Assembly: GCA_035443885.1 (NCBI GenBank)
Contig: DAOMNO010000005.1
Coordinates: forward strand, 124,001 to 188,000
DNA length: 64,000 nt
Source of the DNA: DAOMNO01 sp035443885
GTDB taxonomy: Bacteria; Planctomycetota; Phycisphaerae; Phycisphaerales; SM1A02
Direction of reading: 5' to 3'
Part shown: piece by piece, positions 49,368 through 58,350 of the stretch
Numbering within the stretch: position 1 is the stretch's first letter
Layout of the letters: every line of letters begins with the position of its first letter
Translations under genes and position numbers: made by a program
The notes under the pieces: generated by a model
What the model saw: the letters and a program-made list of their open reading frames with translations, nothing else
Databases searched by the model: none
Told to the model about the DNA's origin: nothing

Positions 49368-51152
49368 TCATGAAGAAACCGATTCTTCCACGACCTCGCA
49401 CTTGATATGCAGTTCTTCGAGTTGGGCCTGATCCACCGGCCCCGGCGCTTGCGTCATCAGGTCCGCGCCGGTTTGCGTCTTGGGGAATGCGATCACATCG
49501 CGGATGTTGTCTGTGCCGGTCAGGTGCATCACGAGGCGGTCGAGGCCGAACGCGATGCCGCCGTGCGGCGGCGCGCCGAAGCGCAGCGCATCAAGCAGGA
49601 AGCCGAACTTGATCTTCGCTTCCTCATCCGTCAAGCCGATCAACCGGAAGACCTTCTCCTGAACATCCATGCGATGGATGCGGATTGAGCCGCCCGCGAT
49701 CTCCGAACCGTTGACGACGAGGTCATAACCAGCGGAGAGACAGCCGCCGGGGTCAGATTCGAGAATGTCGAACTGGTCCGGGTTGGGCGACGTGAACGGG
49801 TGATGCAGCGCGACCCATCGCTTGTTCTCTTCGTCGTATTCGAACATGGGGAAATCGACGACCCAGAGGAACTTCCACTCGCCTTCCCTGATGAGGTCAA
49901 GATCGCGCGCAAGCTTGTTGCGCAGCTCGCCCATGGCCTTGGTCGCGATGGACCATGTATCCGCAGTGAAGAGGACGGTGTCGCCCGGCTCAAGGCCGAG
50001 CCGCTGCTTGAGTTCTTCCGCGATCGGTTCGACAAATCGCGCGATGCCGGTTTCATAACCCGCGCTGGTGTATTTGACGGTGGGCACGCCGCCTGCTTTG
50101 AACGTGCGAATCCACTCGCTGTAGCCGTCGGTCATTTTGCGAGTGAGTTTCTCCGCGCCGCCGGGGACGCGGATCGCCTTTACCACGCCGGTCTTTTTCG
50201 CGAGCGCGTCCTGGAACACCTTGAAATCCGTCTTGCGTGCCAGATCAGTCACATCGGTGATCGGCAGGCCGAAGCGAAGGTCGGGCCGGTCGATGCCGTA
50301 GGTCTCCATCGCCTCGCGGTAAGTCATGGTGGGGATGGCGCCGATGTCGATGCCGAGAATGTCTTTCCATAAGCGCGTGACGAAGCCGGTCATCATGGCG
50401 ATGACCTGTTCGCGCTGCACGAAGCTCATTTCAAGGTCGATCTGTGTGAACTCCGCCTGACGGTCGGCGCGAGGGTCTTCATCGCGGAAGCAGCGCACGA
50501 TTTGCAAATAGCGATCACAACCCGCCACCATGAGAATCTGCTTAAAGAGTTGTGGGCTTTGCGGCAGCGCGTACCACGAACCCGGATACAACCGCGAAGG
50601 CACGATGAAGTCGCGCGCCCCTTCGGGCGTGCTCTTGATAAGAAACGGCGTTTCGATTTCCGTGAAGCCGTTCTCATCAAAGTAATCACGAGCGATCTTC
50701 GTTACGCGATGGCGCGTGCGCAGAATCTTCTGCATGCGTGGGCGGCGAAGATCAATGAATCGATAGCGCAGCCGTTTCTCCTCGTCGATCTTCTCCGCTT
50801 CGTACTCATCCGGCAGAATCGGCGGGGTCTCGGTCTTGTTCAGCACCTCAAGCTCGTCGCCCACGACTTCGATTTCACCCGTGGCAAGCTTCGGGTTGGG
50901 GTCGCCTGCGCGAACGCGCACCGTGCCGCGCACGGCGATCACGTCTTCGCGACGAAGTGCGCGTGCCTTGGCGACGATGTCCGCCGAGATGTCTTCAAGG
51001 TTGAAGACGACCTGCGTCAGGCCGTCGCGGTCGCGCAGGTCGATGAATGCAAGTCCTTTGCCCTGATCGCGGTAGGTGTTGACCCATCCCGTCAGGGTTA
51101 CGGTCTGGCCCGCGTGTTCCGGGCGAAGCTGGCCGCACATGTGGGTGCGCAT
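49368..51152 (-). CDS. aspS: Aspartyl-tRNA synthetase
   Basis: 594 residues, matching the bacterial AspRS (E. coli 590). I chose the ATG at 51152 because MRTHMCGQLRPEHAGQTVTL is the conserved start; the frame open to 51281 has no plausible N-terminus. The N-terminal anticodon-binding OB domain is followed by the class II core: motif 2 RCFRDEDPRADRQAEFTQ, the bacterial insertion domain (about 290-410) with GWE-type PKTQTGADL at the end, and motif 3 GAPPHGGIAFGLDRLVMHLT. It charges tRNA-Asp; the presence or absence of GatCAB decides whether it also mischarges Asn, which cannot be seen here. It is divergent from lpxB across 144 bases. Confidence 0.97.
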   Translation of the reverse strand: MRTHMCGQLRPEHAGQTVTLTGWVNTYRDQGKGLAFIDLRDRDGLTQVVFNLEDISADIVAKARALRREDVIAVRGTVRVRAGDPNPKLATGEIEVVGDELEVLNKTETPPILPDEYEAEKIDEEKRLRYRFIDLRRPRMQKILRTRHRVTKIARDYFDENGFTEIETPFLIKSTPEGARDFIVPSRLYPGSWYALPQSPQLFKQILMVAGCDRYLQIVRCFRDEDPRADRQAEFTQIDLEMSFVQREQVIAMMTGFVTRLWKDILGIDIGAIPTMTYREAMETYGIDRPDLRFGLPITDVTDLARKTDFKVFQDALAKKTGVVKAIRVPGGAEKLTRKMTDGYSEWIRTFKAGGVPTVKYTSAGYETGIARFVEPIAEELKQRLGLEPGDTVLFTADTWSIATKAMGELRNKLARDLDLIREGEWKFLWVVDFPMFEYDEENKRWVALHHPFTSPNPDQFDILESDPGGCLSAGYDLVVNGSEIAGGSIRIHRMDVQEKVFRLIGLTDEEAKIKFGFLLDALRFGAPPHGGIAFGLDRLVMHLTGTDNIRDVIAFPKTQTGADLMTQAPGPVDQAQLEELHIKCEVVEESVSS

Positions 51153-51296
51153 GAGCATGAGGAGAAGCGCCTTTCGTCTATATCCCGTGCAACAGTTTGA
51201 CGGGGAGCGTATGGTACGCGCTGGAGGACGCTCTGTATCAAGCATGGCCCGGCAGGCCGCGCTTCGGAGCGTTCCCGCCAAAAACCCAACGACGCC

Positions 51297-52451
51297 GTGT
51301 CAACTGAATCCACTCAACTCACCGTCCTGTTTACCGCGTTCGAGCCGAGCGGCGACGCCCATGCCGCTCCGGTGATTGAGGAACTGCTCCGCCGCGCTCC
51401 GAACCTGCGGGTGGTGGCCTGCGGTGGGCCGAAGATGGAAGCCGCCGGCGCGACCCTGATCGACCGCACGGCGGCGGACGGTACGATGGGCCTCGGCGCA
51501 ATCCGCCGCATCTTTGCGCATCGAAGGCAGGTGAAGTCACTCAAGCGATGGGCGCAGCAGTATCGGGTGGTCGCCCACGTTGCGGTGGACTCGCCTGCTG
51601 CGAACTTCCCGATCTGCAAGATCATGCGGAAGCACGGCGCACGGGTGATTCATCTGGTTGCGCCGCAGATGTGGGCGTGGGGGCGGTGGCGCGTGCCCAA
51701 GCTGCGCCGATTGACAGACTTGGTGCTGTGCCTGTTGCCCTTTGAAGAGGAATGGTTCACCAGCCGCAAGATTCCCGCGCGGTTCATCGGCCACCCGGTG
51801 ATGAACCGCGAAGTGGACATGGAGGCGATTCGTGACCGCATCCACGGCCTGCCCACCGGCTCGCCTCGCGTGGTGATTCTCCCCGGCTCGCGCAGCCAGG
51901 AAGTGCGGGCGAATATCCGACTGCTGGCCGAAGCGTTCACCGAACTGCGCGCCAGGCACTCCGGCATGAGCGGCGTGATCGTGGCGGCGAACCCTGAGCT
52001 TGCCAAACTCGTGCGGCAGCGGTTGAAAGTCTTTCCAACGGGATTGCATCTGGCGGTCGATCAACTCGATCCCGCGCTGGCGTGGTGCGATCTTGCGCTT
52101 GCGGTCTCGGGCACAGTGTCGTTGGATGTAACGCGCCATCAGAAGCCGATGATCGGCGTTTATAAGACAGGCATCGTGTCGTGGCTGGGTGCGAAGGTTC
52201 TGCTGCGTACGCCGTATTGCCTGCTGCCGAACATCATCGCAGGGCGGGAAATCTGCCCGGAGTTCATCCCGCATATTGGCGGTGCGGGTCCGATTGTGAG
52301 AGAAGCAAACCGCCTGCTGGACGATTCGAAGAACGCAGCGGTGCAGATGGAATCGCTCCGCCGCGTGTACCTGCGTTACGCCAACAAGCGTCCTGCGGAA
52401 GAATCCGCCCGGCTGATTCTGCAGGTCATCAAGTCTGGTGCGCCGAGTTGA
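51297..52451 (+). CDS. lpxB: Lipid-A-disaccharide synthase
   Basis: A 384-residue GT-B glycosyltransferase with a GTG start at 51297. LpxB landmarks: FTAFEPSGDAHAAPVIEEL, VAVDSPAANFPICKIMRKHG, VAPQMWAWGRWRVPKLRR, LLPFEEEWF, FIGHPVM, VVILPGSRSQEVRANI and SGTVSLDVTRHQKPMIGVYK. It joins UDP-2,3-diacylglucosamine and lipid X to make the lipid A disaccharide at the inner membrane, so the organism builds lipopolysaccharide. The next gene (a GT2) begins 25 bases after its stop. Other lipid A genes are not present; the lptD-like gene lies 8 kb away. Confidence 0.95.
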   Translation: MSTESTQLTVLFTAFEPSGDAHAAPVIEELLRRAPNLRVVACGGPKMEAAGATLIDRTAADGTMGLGAIRRIFAHRRQVKSLKRWAQQYRVVAHVAVDSPAANFPICKIMRKHGARVIHLVAPQMWAWGRWRVPKLRRLTDLVLCLLPFEEEWFTSRKIPARFIGHPVMNREVDMEAIRDRIHGLPTGSPRVVILPGSRSQEVRANIRLLAEAFTELRARHSGMSGVIVAANPELAKLVRQRLKVFPTGLHLAVDQLDPALAWCDLALAVSGTVSLDVTRHQKPMIGVYKTGIVSWLGAKVLLRTPYCLLPNIIAGREICPEFIPHIGGAGPIVREANRLLDDSKNAAVQMESLRRVYLRYANKRPAEESARLILQVIKSGAPS

Positions 52452-52476
52452 TGTGGCGGGTGATCGGAAACGCCTC

Positions 52477-53232
52477 ATGCTCAGCATCGTGATTCCTGCT
52501 CACAACGAAGAAGTGATGATTGCACAGGCGGTCGGGTCCGCACGTGAGGCGGCGGAGTGCGTGTGTGGCGAGGAAGGATTTGAGATCATCGTCGTGAATG
52601 ATGATTCGACCGATCGCACCGCGGAGATCGCCCGAGCGTGCGGCGCGCGAGTGCTGGATGTGCGCCGCAGGCAGATTGCCGCGGTGCGCAATGAAGGCGC
52701 GAAAGTCGCGCGGGGCGACTGGTTCGTTTTTCTTGACGGCGACACGATGATGACGCGCGAAGCCCTGCAGGGTGCGCGGCAGGCGATTGAGGCGGGTGCC
52801 GTGGGCGGTGGGGCGGGTGTCCGGTTCGACGGCGTCGTGCCGCTCTACGCTCGATTGCTCATGCCCACGCTCAGCACGGCATTTCGCTGGTTTCGCATTG
52901 CAGCGGGCTGTTTTGTGTATTGCACTCGTAAGGATTTTGAAGCGGTGGGCGGCTTCGATGAGCGGTACTTTGCTTCAGAAGAGATACATCTCAGCCGCGC
53001 GCTGCGCCGGCGCGGGCGGTTCGTCGTGTTGCGCGAGTCGGTTTTAACGTCTGGCCGCAAGACAAGGCAATACAGCGTTCGCTTTATGCTGTGGACGATC
53101 TTTCGACAGGTGCTGCGCGGCCCATGGCGTGCGTGGCAGGGGCGCGAAGGGCTTGAGTTCTGGTACGACGCGCCTCGCGAAAGCTCGCATGAGCAAAACG
53201 ACCCGCATGATCGCGAGCAACAATCACGTTGA
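52477..53232 (+). CDS. Family 2 glycosyltransferase
   Basis: A 251-residue GT-A enzyme from the ATG at 52477; GGAAA lies eight bases upstream, and the in-frame GTG at 52438 inside lpxB is less likely. Motifs: LSIVIPAHNEE, EIIVVNDDSTDRTAEIA, the DxD-like FVFLDGDTMM, GAGVRFDGVVP and a GFDER...SEEIHLSRALRRRG acceptor region. It transfers a sugar from a nucleotide or lipid donor; probably one step in LPS or surface glycan assembly, given lpxB next door (inference). The basic C-terminal tail HEQNDPHDREQQSR is short. No membrane helix is obvious. Confidence 0.9.
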   Translation: MLSIVIPAHNEEVMIAQAVGSAREAAECVCGEEGFEIIVVNDDSTDRTAEIARACGARVLDVRRRQIAAVRNEGAKVARGDWFVFLDGDTMMTREALQGARQAIEAGAVGGGAGVRFDGVVPLYARLLMPTLSTAFRWFRIAAGCFVYCTRKDFEAVGGFDERYFASEEIHLSRALRRRGRFVVLRESVLTSGRKTRQYSVRFMLWTIFRQVLRGPWRAWQGREGLEFWYDAPRESSHEQNDPHDREQQSR

Positions 53233-53243
53233 TGGCGTGCGTG

Positions 53244-53882
53244 TCAGTGCGAGCCGGTTTTCGTGGCGTCGCCCTGCTGTGCGGCGGCGATAACGGACTC
53301 CAGCCTGCCCAGCGCGCGATCGACCTGCCCCTTGAAGATCATGTACGGGAACAGTGTGAAGAGCGCGATGATGAGGCCCAGGGCGGTGGTGAGCAGTGCC
53401 GCTGCGATGCCGCCCGCAACCTGTGTGGGGTCGTTAAGCGTGGCTTGCGTGCCGAGCAGCTTGAAGGATTGGATGATGCCGATGACCGTGCCGAGAATGC
53501 CAAGCAGGGGGGCGGCGGTGATGATCGTGGACAGTGAGATCATGAACCGATCGAACTGTGGCCGGTGCATCTGGACGGATTCGATCGCGACGGCGTCGGA
53601 TGCGCCGTGCTCCAGCAGGCGGCGGGCGATGTGCGCGTAGGGCGAGCGGTCGCGGGTGAGCAGTTTCCTGGCTTTCTCGCGATCGCCCCTTCGCAGGGCG
53701 TCGTTCCACTGCGAGAGCGCGTGAAGGCGCGAAGCGCGGTGCAGCCAGACCCAGAAAATTGTTCGCTCAGCGATGAGCGCGAGGCTGATGACGCTTAACG
53801 CGAGCAGGGGCACCATGACGTACCCACCGCGCTCAATCAGCAGGGAAACATCTTCGAGGAAGGGCGTCATGGAAGAGCTCAT
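53244..53882 (-). CDS. MotA/TolQ/ExbB-family proton-channel protein
   Basis: 212 residues from the ATG at 53882 (GGGGA five bases upstream); starts at 53912 and 53870 are alternatives. Three transmembrane helices are seen: VMVPLLALSVISLALIAERT, the LSTIITAAPLLGILGTVIGI pore helix with the conserved APLLGILGTVxG signature, and GIAAALLTTALGLIIALFTL, the TALGL.IA pattern. It should assemble with a TolR/ExbD-type partner to use the proton gradient for outer-membrane energy transduction. No exbD/tolR gene is adjacent, which is unusual. It is convergent with the GT2 gene (11 bases). Confidence 0.92.
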   Translation of the reverse strand: MSSSMTPFLEDVSLLIERGGYVMVPLLALSVISLALIAERTIFWVWLHRASRLHALSQWNDALRRGDREKARKLLTRDRSPYAHIARRLLEHGASDAVAIESVQMHRPQFDRFMISLSTIITAAPLLGILGTVIGIIQSFKLLGTQATLNDPTQVAGGIAAALLTTALGLIIALFTLFPYMIFKGQVDRALGRLESVIAAAQQGDATKTGSH

Positions 53883-53989
53883 GATATCCCCGCGAGGCGA
53901 CTGCGAGACCATGCTGATCCAGCAGGCCGCTTTGGTGTCGCGGAAGGCGCACTTCCCCGATTGCGGTCCGGTTCGTTACAATCTTCATT

Positions 53990-54883
53990 GTGAGTCAGGC
54001 AGTGGTTGAGAAGCAGCCCCAGGCGACAATTCTCGCAGCGAGCCAAGTCGAGGCCTACCTCGACATGAAGCTCAGCGGGTTCGACCTCCCGGAGAATCTT
54101 CTGGAGGCCGTTCGCTACGCGCTGCTGGGTGGCGGCAAGCGACTGCGGCCTGTGCTCACCATTCTTTCCTGCGAAGCAGCAGGCGGGCCGCGCGAAGCCG
54201 CCTTCGCGCCCGCAGCGGCTTTGGAACTGATCCACGCCTTCAGCCTCGTGCATGACGATCTGCCCGCGATGGATGATGACGACATGCGTCGTGGCAGGCC
54301 CACACTGCACATTCACGCCGGTGAAGCCATGGCGATTCTCGCCGGGGACGCCATGATGTCGCTCGCATTTGAACTGATCGAACGTTCCGGCCTGCCGGAA
54401 TCTCGCATGAACGCACTCAACGCGGAACTGGCGCGAGGTACGACCGCGATGATCGCAGGGCAGGTGTACGACACGCTCGGCGGCTTCCCTACGGATTTGC
54501 CTGAGCGAGAGAAACTGCTGTTGATTCACCGCAACAAGACCGGTGCGTTGATTCGCGCTGCCTGCCGCATGGGCGCCATCGCCGCCGGGGCGGATGCCCG
54601 CACGCTGGAGATGCTGTCTCACTATGGGGAAGCCGTCGGGCTGATGTTCCAGATCGTCGATGACGTGCTGGACGTTACGCAGTCGCCCGAACACACTGGC
54701 AAAGCCACGAACAAGGACGCCTCTGCGGGTAAACGAACATTCCCCAGCCTGTTGGGTATGGACCAGTCCCTTGCGGAGATCGAGCGATTGCGAACGGACG
54801 CCAACCGAACAATCAGCCCATTGGGGCCGACTGCGTCCGACCTTATCGAACTTTGTGATTACATGGCCGTACGGACGAGATAA
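53990..54883 (+). CDS. ispA: Farnesyl/geranyl diphosphate synthase (short-chain polyprenyl synthase)
   Basis: A 297-residue class I prenyltransferase with a GTG start. The first aspartate-rich motif DDLPAMDDDD (89-98), followed by MRRGRPT, and the second DDVLDVTQ near 223 are intact; GGGKRLRPVL is also typical, and the FS five residues before the first motif (HAFSLVHDD) suggests a C15 or C20 product. It condenses dimethylallyl and isopentenyl diphosphate in the cytoplasm. Its stop lies 132 bases before the dxs ATG and the two are co-directional, so they may form one isoprenoid operon; xseB, often beside them, is absent. Confidence 0.95.
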   Translation: MSQAVVEKQPQATILAASQVEAYLDMKLSGFDLPENLLEAVRYALLGGGKRLRPVLTILSCEAAGGPREAAFAPAAALELIHAFSLVHDDLPAMDDDDMRRGRPTLHIHAGEAMAILAGDAMMSLAFELIERSGLPESRMNALNAELARGTTAMIAGQVYDTLGGFPTDLPEREKLLLIHRNKTGALIRAACRMGAIAAGADARTLEMLSHYGEAVGLMFQIVDDVLDVTQSPEHTGKATNKDASAGKRTFPSLLGMDQSLAEIERLRTDANRTISPLGPTASDLIELCDYMAVRTR

Positions 54884-55015
54884 GCCTACCCTCATGGGTT
54901 CACCCGCAGCCAGCTTGCCGCATGGAACGCGGTCGGCGGTATGATGGGCGAACTTTTTGCAGCCTCAGGCTGTGTTCCACCGACCTACTGCTCTCGCACT
55001 CATCGAGGATTACGC

Positions 55016-56986
55016 ATGGACATGAGAATCCTTCCCGGCATCCAGACCCCCGCGGATGTCAAAGCGCTCTCCATTGATGAGTTGCCGATTCTGGCAGCGG
55101 AGATTCGTCATTCCATCTGCCAGCAGATCATGAAGACGGGCGGCCACTTCGCGCCGAATCTGGGCGTGGTCGAGCTGACCATCGCGCTGCATTACGTCTT
55201 CGATTTCAGCCACGATCGTCTCCTGTTCGACGTAGGCCACCAGTGCTATCCGCACAAGCTGCTCACGGGCCGCTACCCATTGCTGTCCCGTCTGCGCAAG
55301 CGTGATGGCATGGCGGGCTTCCCGGAGCCGCGCGAGAGCGCGTATGACCTGTTCTCCGTTGGCCACGCGGGTACGGCGATTTCCACCGCAGTGGGTATGG
55401 CGCGCGGCGATACGCTCAACGGCGAAGCGTTCGACCCTGAAAAGAACCCCGGCGGCCGCCGCGTCGTGTCGCTCATCGGCGACGCTTCCATCGTCAATGG
55501 CGTCGCGATGGAAGGCCTGAACAACGCAGGCACACTCAAGCGGCAGTTTCTTGTTGTACTGAACGACAACGGCATGTCGATCGCCAAGCCGCAAGGCGCG
55601 ATCGCCGGTTACTTCGACCGCATCCGTGTGAACCCGGCGTACCGCTCGATGAAGCGAGCCGCTCGCGATGTGATGGCGAACCTGCCCGGCGGTTCGATCA
55701 TTGAAGAGATGTATCACCGCCTTGGCGAGATGGCTAAGGATGCCGTTTCTGAAGACGCCTGGTTTGAGAAGTTCGGCTTGCTCACCGTCGGCCCGATCGA
55801 CGGCCACGACTTCCGCAGCCTGATCGACATGCTGATCGAAGTGAAGGACGTGGACCGTCCGATGGTGCTGCATGTGCACACCGTCAAAGGTAAGGGCTTT
55901 GAATACGCGGAAAGCGACGCGACAACGTTTCATTCGCCCAAGCCCTTTGTGGTAGAAGGTTGCCGCACGGAACTGAAGGGCGGCGGGCGCAATTTCACCG
56001 GCGCGTTCGGCGAGGCGATGGTCGAACTGATGGAACGTGATGAGAAGGTGGTTGCCTGCACGGCGGCAATGCCTGACGGCACAGGGCTGGTGAAGGTGCT
56101 GCCGAAGTTCCCCGATCGTTCATGGGACACCGGCATCTGCGAAAGCCACGCGATGGACATGATGGCAGGGCTTGCCAAGACCGGCTGGAAGCCTTTCTTC
56201 GCCGTGTATTCGACATTCCTTCAGCGGGCGTTCGATCAGGCCTTCCAGGAAGTCGCACTGCAGGGCCTGCCCGTGCGGCTATGCCTTGATCGCGCTGGTC
56301 TCGTCGGCGGCGACGGCGCAGTGCACCACGGCTTCTGCGATGTCTCCATCCTCCGCGTCTTCCCAGATGCAGCGCTCATGGCGGCGATGGATGAGCCTTC
56401 GCTCAAAGCCTCGCTTGAGTTCATGCGGACCTACGAGAAGGGCCTGAGCGCGGTGCGATACCCGCGCGATGAGGTGAGTGATCTTTTCGCGTCATCCTGC
56501 CCGCCGTTTGAACTGGGCAAGGCCCGCGCACTGGTCGAGCACGAGACGCCCGATGTCGCCATCCTCGGCTACGGCGTGATGGCCATCAACGCGGTCAAGG
56601 CGCTCGAACACCTCAACGGCCATAGTGAATACAAGGTGAGCGTGTATGACGCGCGTTTTGCCAAGCCCGTCGATCTCACGCTGATTCGATCGCTGATCGA
56701 GCGCAACATCCCGATCATCACCGTTGAAGACCACACACTCACGGGCGGCTTCGGCTCGTGCGTGCTTGAAGCCGCGGCGAGCACGGGGCTGGATACGCGG
56801 CTGATTACGCGCATCGGCCTGCCGGAATCCTGGGTGTACCAAGGTTCGCGCTCTGAGCAGCTTGCAGAAACAGGCCTCGACCCGGCATCGATCGCCCGCG
56901 TCGTTCGCGAAACGCTGGACACAGGCGCTGCCATGCCTCAGATCAACGTGCGCGTAACCAAGCCCGGCGAAGCGAAGGTGCGCTGA
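55016..56986 (+). CDS. dxs: 1-deoxy-D-xylulose-5-phosphate synthase
   Basis: A 656-residue thiamine-diphosphate enzyme from the ATG at 55016 (GAGG upstream); the in-frame ATG at 54941 is rejected because it adds a foreign 25-residue leader. Motifs: FAPNLGVVELTIALHYVFDF, the GDAS...NNAG... LNDNGMSIAKPQGAI TPP/Mg site, HTVKGKGFEYAESD, and the catalytic-glutamate region TGICESHAMDMMAGLAKTGW (Glu in CES replaces the AEQ of E. coli but the acid is kept). DRAGLVGGDGAVHHGFCDV fits the family. It makes DXP from pyruvate and glyceraldehyde-3-phosphate, the first MEP-pathway step; with ispA this supplies isoprenoids. The 457-base region after it holds no gene. Confidence 0.97.
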   Translation: MDMRILPGIQTPADVKALSIDELPILAAEIRHSICQQIMKTGGHFAPNLGVVELTIALHYVFDFSHDRLLFDVGHQCYPHKLLTGRYPLLSRLRKRDGMAGFPEPRESAYDLFSVGHAGTAISTAVGMARGDTLNGEAFDPEKNPGGRRVVSLIGDASIVNGVAMEGLNNAGTLKRQFLVVLNDNGMSIAKPQGAIAGYFDRIRVNPAYRSMKRAARDVMANLPGGSIIEEMYHRLGEMAKDAVSEDAWFEKFGLLTVGPIDGHDFRSLIDMLIEVKDVDRPMVLHVHTVKGKGFEYAESDATTFHSPKPFVVEGCRTELKGGGRNFTGAFGEAMVELMERDEKVVACTAAMPDGTGLVKVLPKFPDRSWDTGICESHAMDMMAGLAKTGWKPFFAVYSTFLQRAFDQAFQEVALQGLPVRLCLDRAGLVGGDGAVHHGFCDVSILRVFPDAALMAAMDEPSLKASLEFMRTYEKGLSAVRYPRDEVSDLFASSCPPFELGKARALVEHETPDVAILGYGVMAINAVKALEHLNGHSEYKVSVYDARFAKPVDLTLIRSLIERNIPIITVEDHTLTGGFGSCVLEAAASTGLDTRLITRIGLPESWVYQGSRSEQLAETGLDPASIARVVRETLDTGAAMPQINVRVTKPGEAKVR

Positions 56987-57443
56987 CCCAGCGAGAGACG
57001 ATCCGCACCTCGCACACATCGTCGAAACGCATGGCGCACGCCATTGAAATTGTGTGCACATGTTCCGTGCTCCCCTTCCTGTTGATCGCGCTCAATGAGC
57101 ATTTCTGCGAGCAGGCATTTCGTGGATAGGGTGCCACGCTTCATCGCAAAGCGTGAAGCATGTGCCCTCACTCGACTTCATGCTTCGCCCTCGTCCGGGG
57201 GCAGGACGAAGCACGGCACCCGAAGCGCCATGAAGTGATTGGCCGCCACTTCCGCGCGATGAGATTCGATCCATCTCAACCATTCACTCAACGAACGCCC
57301 CGCATCGTCGCGGCACTCCCGAAAAGGGTGGCGAATTTTCAGTCGTCAGTTGGCGTGGTCAGGTACTGGCCGCCATCGAACGACGCAAGACGCACCCAAC
57401 AACCCCCGACAACCCTGCCACCCCCGGCACATCATCTCATGCG
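56987..57443. other. Convergent intergenic region with a palindromic element
   Basis: 457 bases between the stops of dxs (rightward) and the exported protein gene (leftward); frames here carry no coding character. It contains the 93-base inverted-repeat element at 57129-57221 and otherwise nothing I can identify. Confidence 0.7.
57129..57221. repeat. REP-like imperfect palindrome
   Basis: The ends GGGTGCCACGCTTC and GAAGCACGGCACCC are inverted repeats matching at 12 of 14 positions. Inside lie GAAGCATG/CATGCTTC (57155-57162 and 57179-57186) and TCGTCC/GGACGA. Nested symmetry and a convergent-gene location are typical of dispersed REP-like sequences; only one copy is in the window. Confidence 0.5.
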
Positions 57444-58214
57444 TCACGCCTTCGCCCGCACTGCGGCGCCGCGCAGGCCGTCGTGCTCGCCGAGGTCGAT
57501 CATCTCAGGCATCGCAGGCATCAACTGTGAATTCACCAGCACCGCTTCGCTTTCATCGCGGACTTCGATCGGGCACGAATCATCCAGCGACCGGATCACG
57601 CAGCGGATCAGCGCAAGGAACGAAGACCCTTCGCAGCGCACAGCAGAGCCTGAACGACTGATGATGGTGCAGTCCATCAGGCGCGGCTGGGCATCGCGAA
57701 CCAGAACCGCAGCATTCACGCCGCCGATGATGGTGAAGCCATCCAGCGCAGCAGAGTGATTCACATTCTTTGCAATCACGACATGCCGACTGTTGTCCTT
57801 GTCGCTGTTCAGCAGATCACCCGAAAGGATGGTGAGATGCACAGCAGGATCGCGAGCGTCGAACATGATTTCGTTGCCTGCGAAGCCGCCGTACACGCGC
57901 ACATTGTTCCGCAACGGAAATGACGCGGCGCGAGTACCCGGCGAAATACCGCTGCCCTGATCCGGCCGATACGTCCCCGCCGCAACCCAGATGTGGACGG
58001 TGTGAGTTGGGTTCTGACTGAGGTAGGCATCGGCGGCCGTAAGGCCATCCTGGAGGTACTTCTTTGCTGTGTTCCAACCCTCTCCATCGCCGTTCACGGA
58101 ACCATTTGCGATGTCAACATAAAAAATCACGTCTTGCGCAGTCGCATTGCCGGTCAAAGCAAACAAGAACGAAGTGAGCGCAACGATCGCGCAACCCAGT
58201 GTACGAGCGTTCAT
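57444..58214 (-). CDS. Exported protein, parallel beta-helix-like
   Basis: 256 residues from the ATG at 58214, which follows AGGAGA by seven bases; a GTG or ATG six codons earlier is rejected. Signal MNARTLGCAIVALTSFLFAL... ends in NATAQ. Then come FYVDIANGSVNGDGEGWNTA, KKYLQDGLTAADAYLSQNP, IWVAAGTYRPDQG and GGFAGNE, the pattern of DUF1565/choice-of-anchor beta-helix proteins, with repeated rungs (HLTILSGDLL, ALDGFTIIGG, LMDCTIISRS, LIRCVIRSLD). Unlike its relatives it carries no dockerin-like or other sorting tail and is short, as if the protein were truncated after a few rungs. Probably a secreted or surface protein. Confidence 0.8.
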   Translation of the reverse strand: MNARTLGCAIVALTSFLFALTGNATAQDVIFYVDIANGSVNGDGEGWNTAKKYLQDGLTAADAYLSQNPTHTVHIWVAAGTYRPDQGSGISPGTRAASFPLRNNVRVYGGFAGNEIMFDARDPAVHLTILSGDLLNSDKDNSRHVVIAKNVNHSAALDGFTIIGGVNAAVLVRDAQPRLMDCTIISRSGSAVRCEGSSFLALIRCVIRSLDDSCPIEVRDESEAVLVNSQLMPAMPEMIDLGEHDGLRGAAVRAKA

Positions 58215-58350
58215 TTGATGTTCTCCTGTCAAAGGGAACTATTGCGGTGAGTGCGCCACGGCGGCGCACCCGGAAGTCTTGCTCCCATCTCGGCGCTTGA
58301 GGAAATGAACGCCCCATCCAAAAACATCACGTCATGCCGCTTCTCCTTAT

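Noticed and set aside
55010..55933. A 307-codon leftward frame within dxs
   Set aside because: Antisense to an intact, family-standard dxs; no recognisable domain.
56938..57171. Small leftward frames after dxs as genes
   Set aside because: They start or end inside dxs or the palindromic element, and lack Shine-Dalgarno sites and family resemblance.
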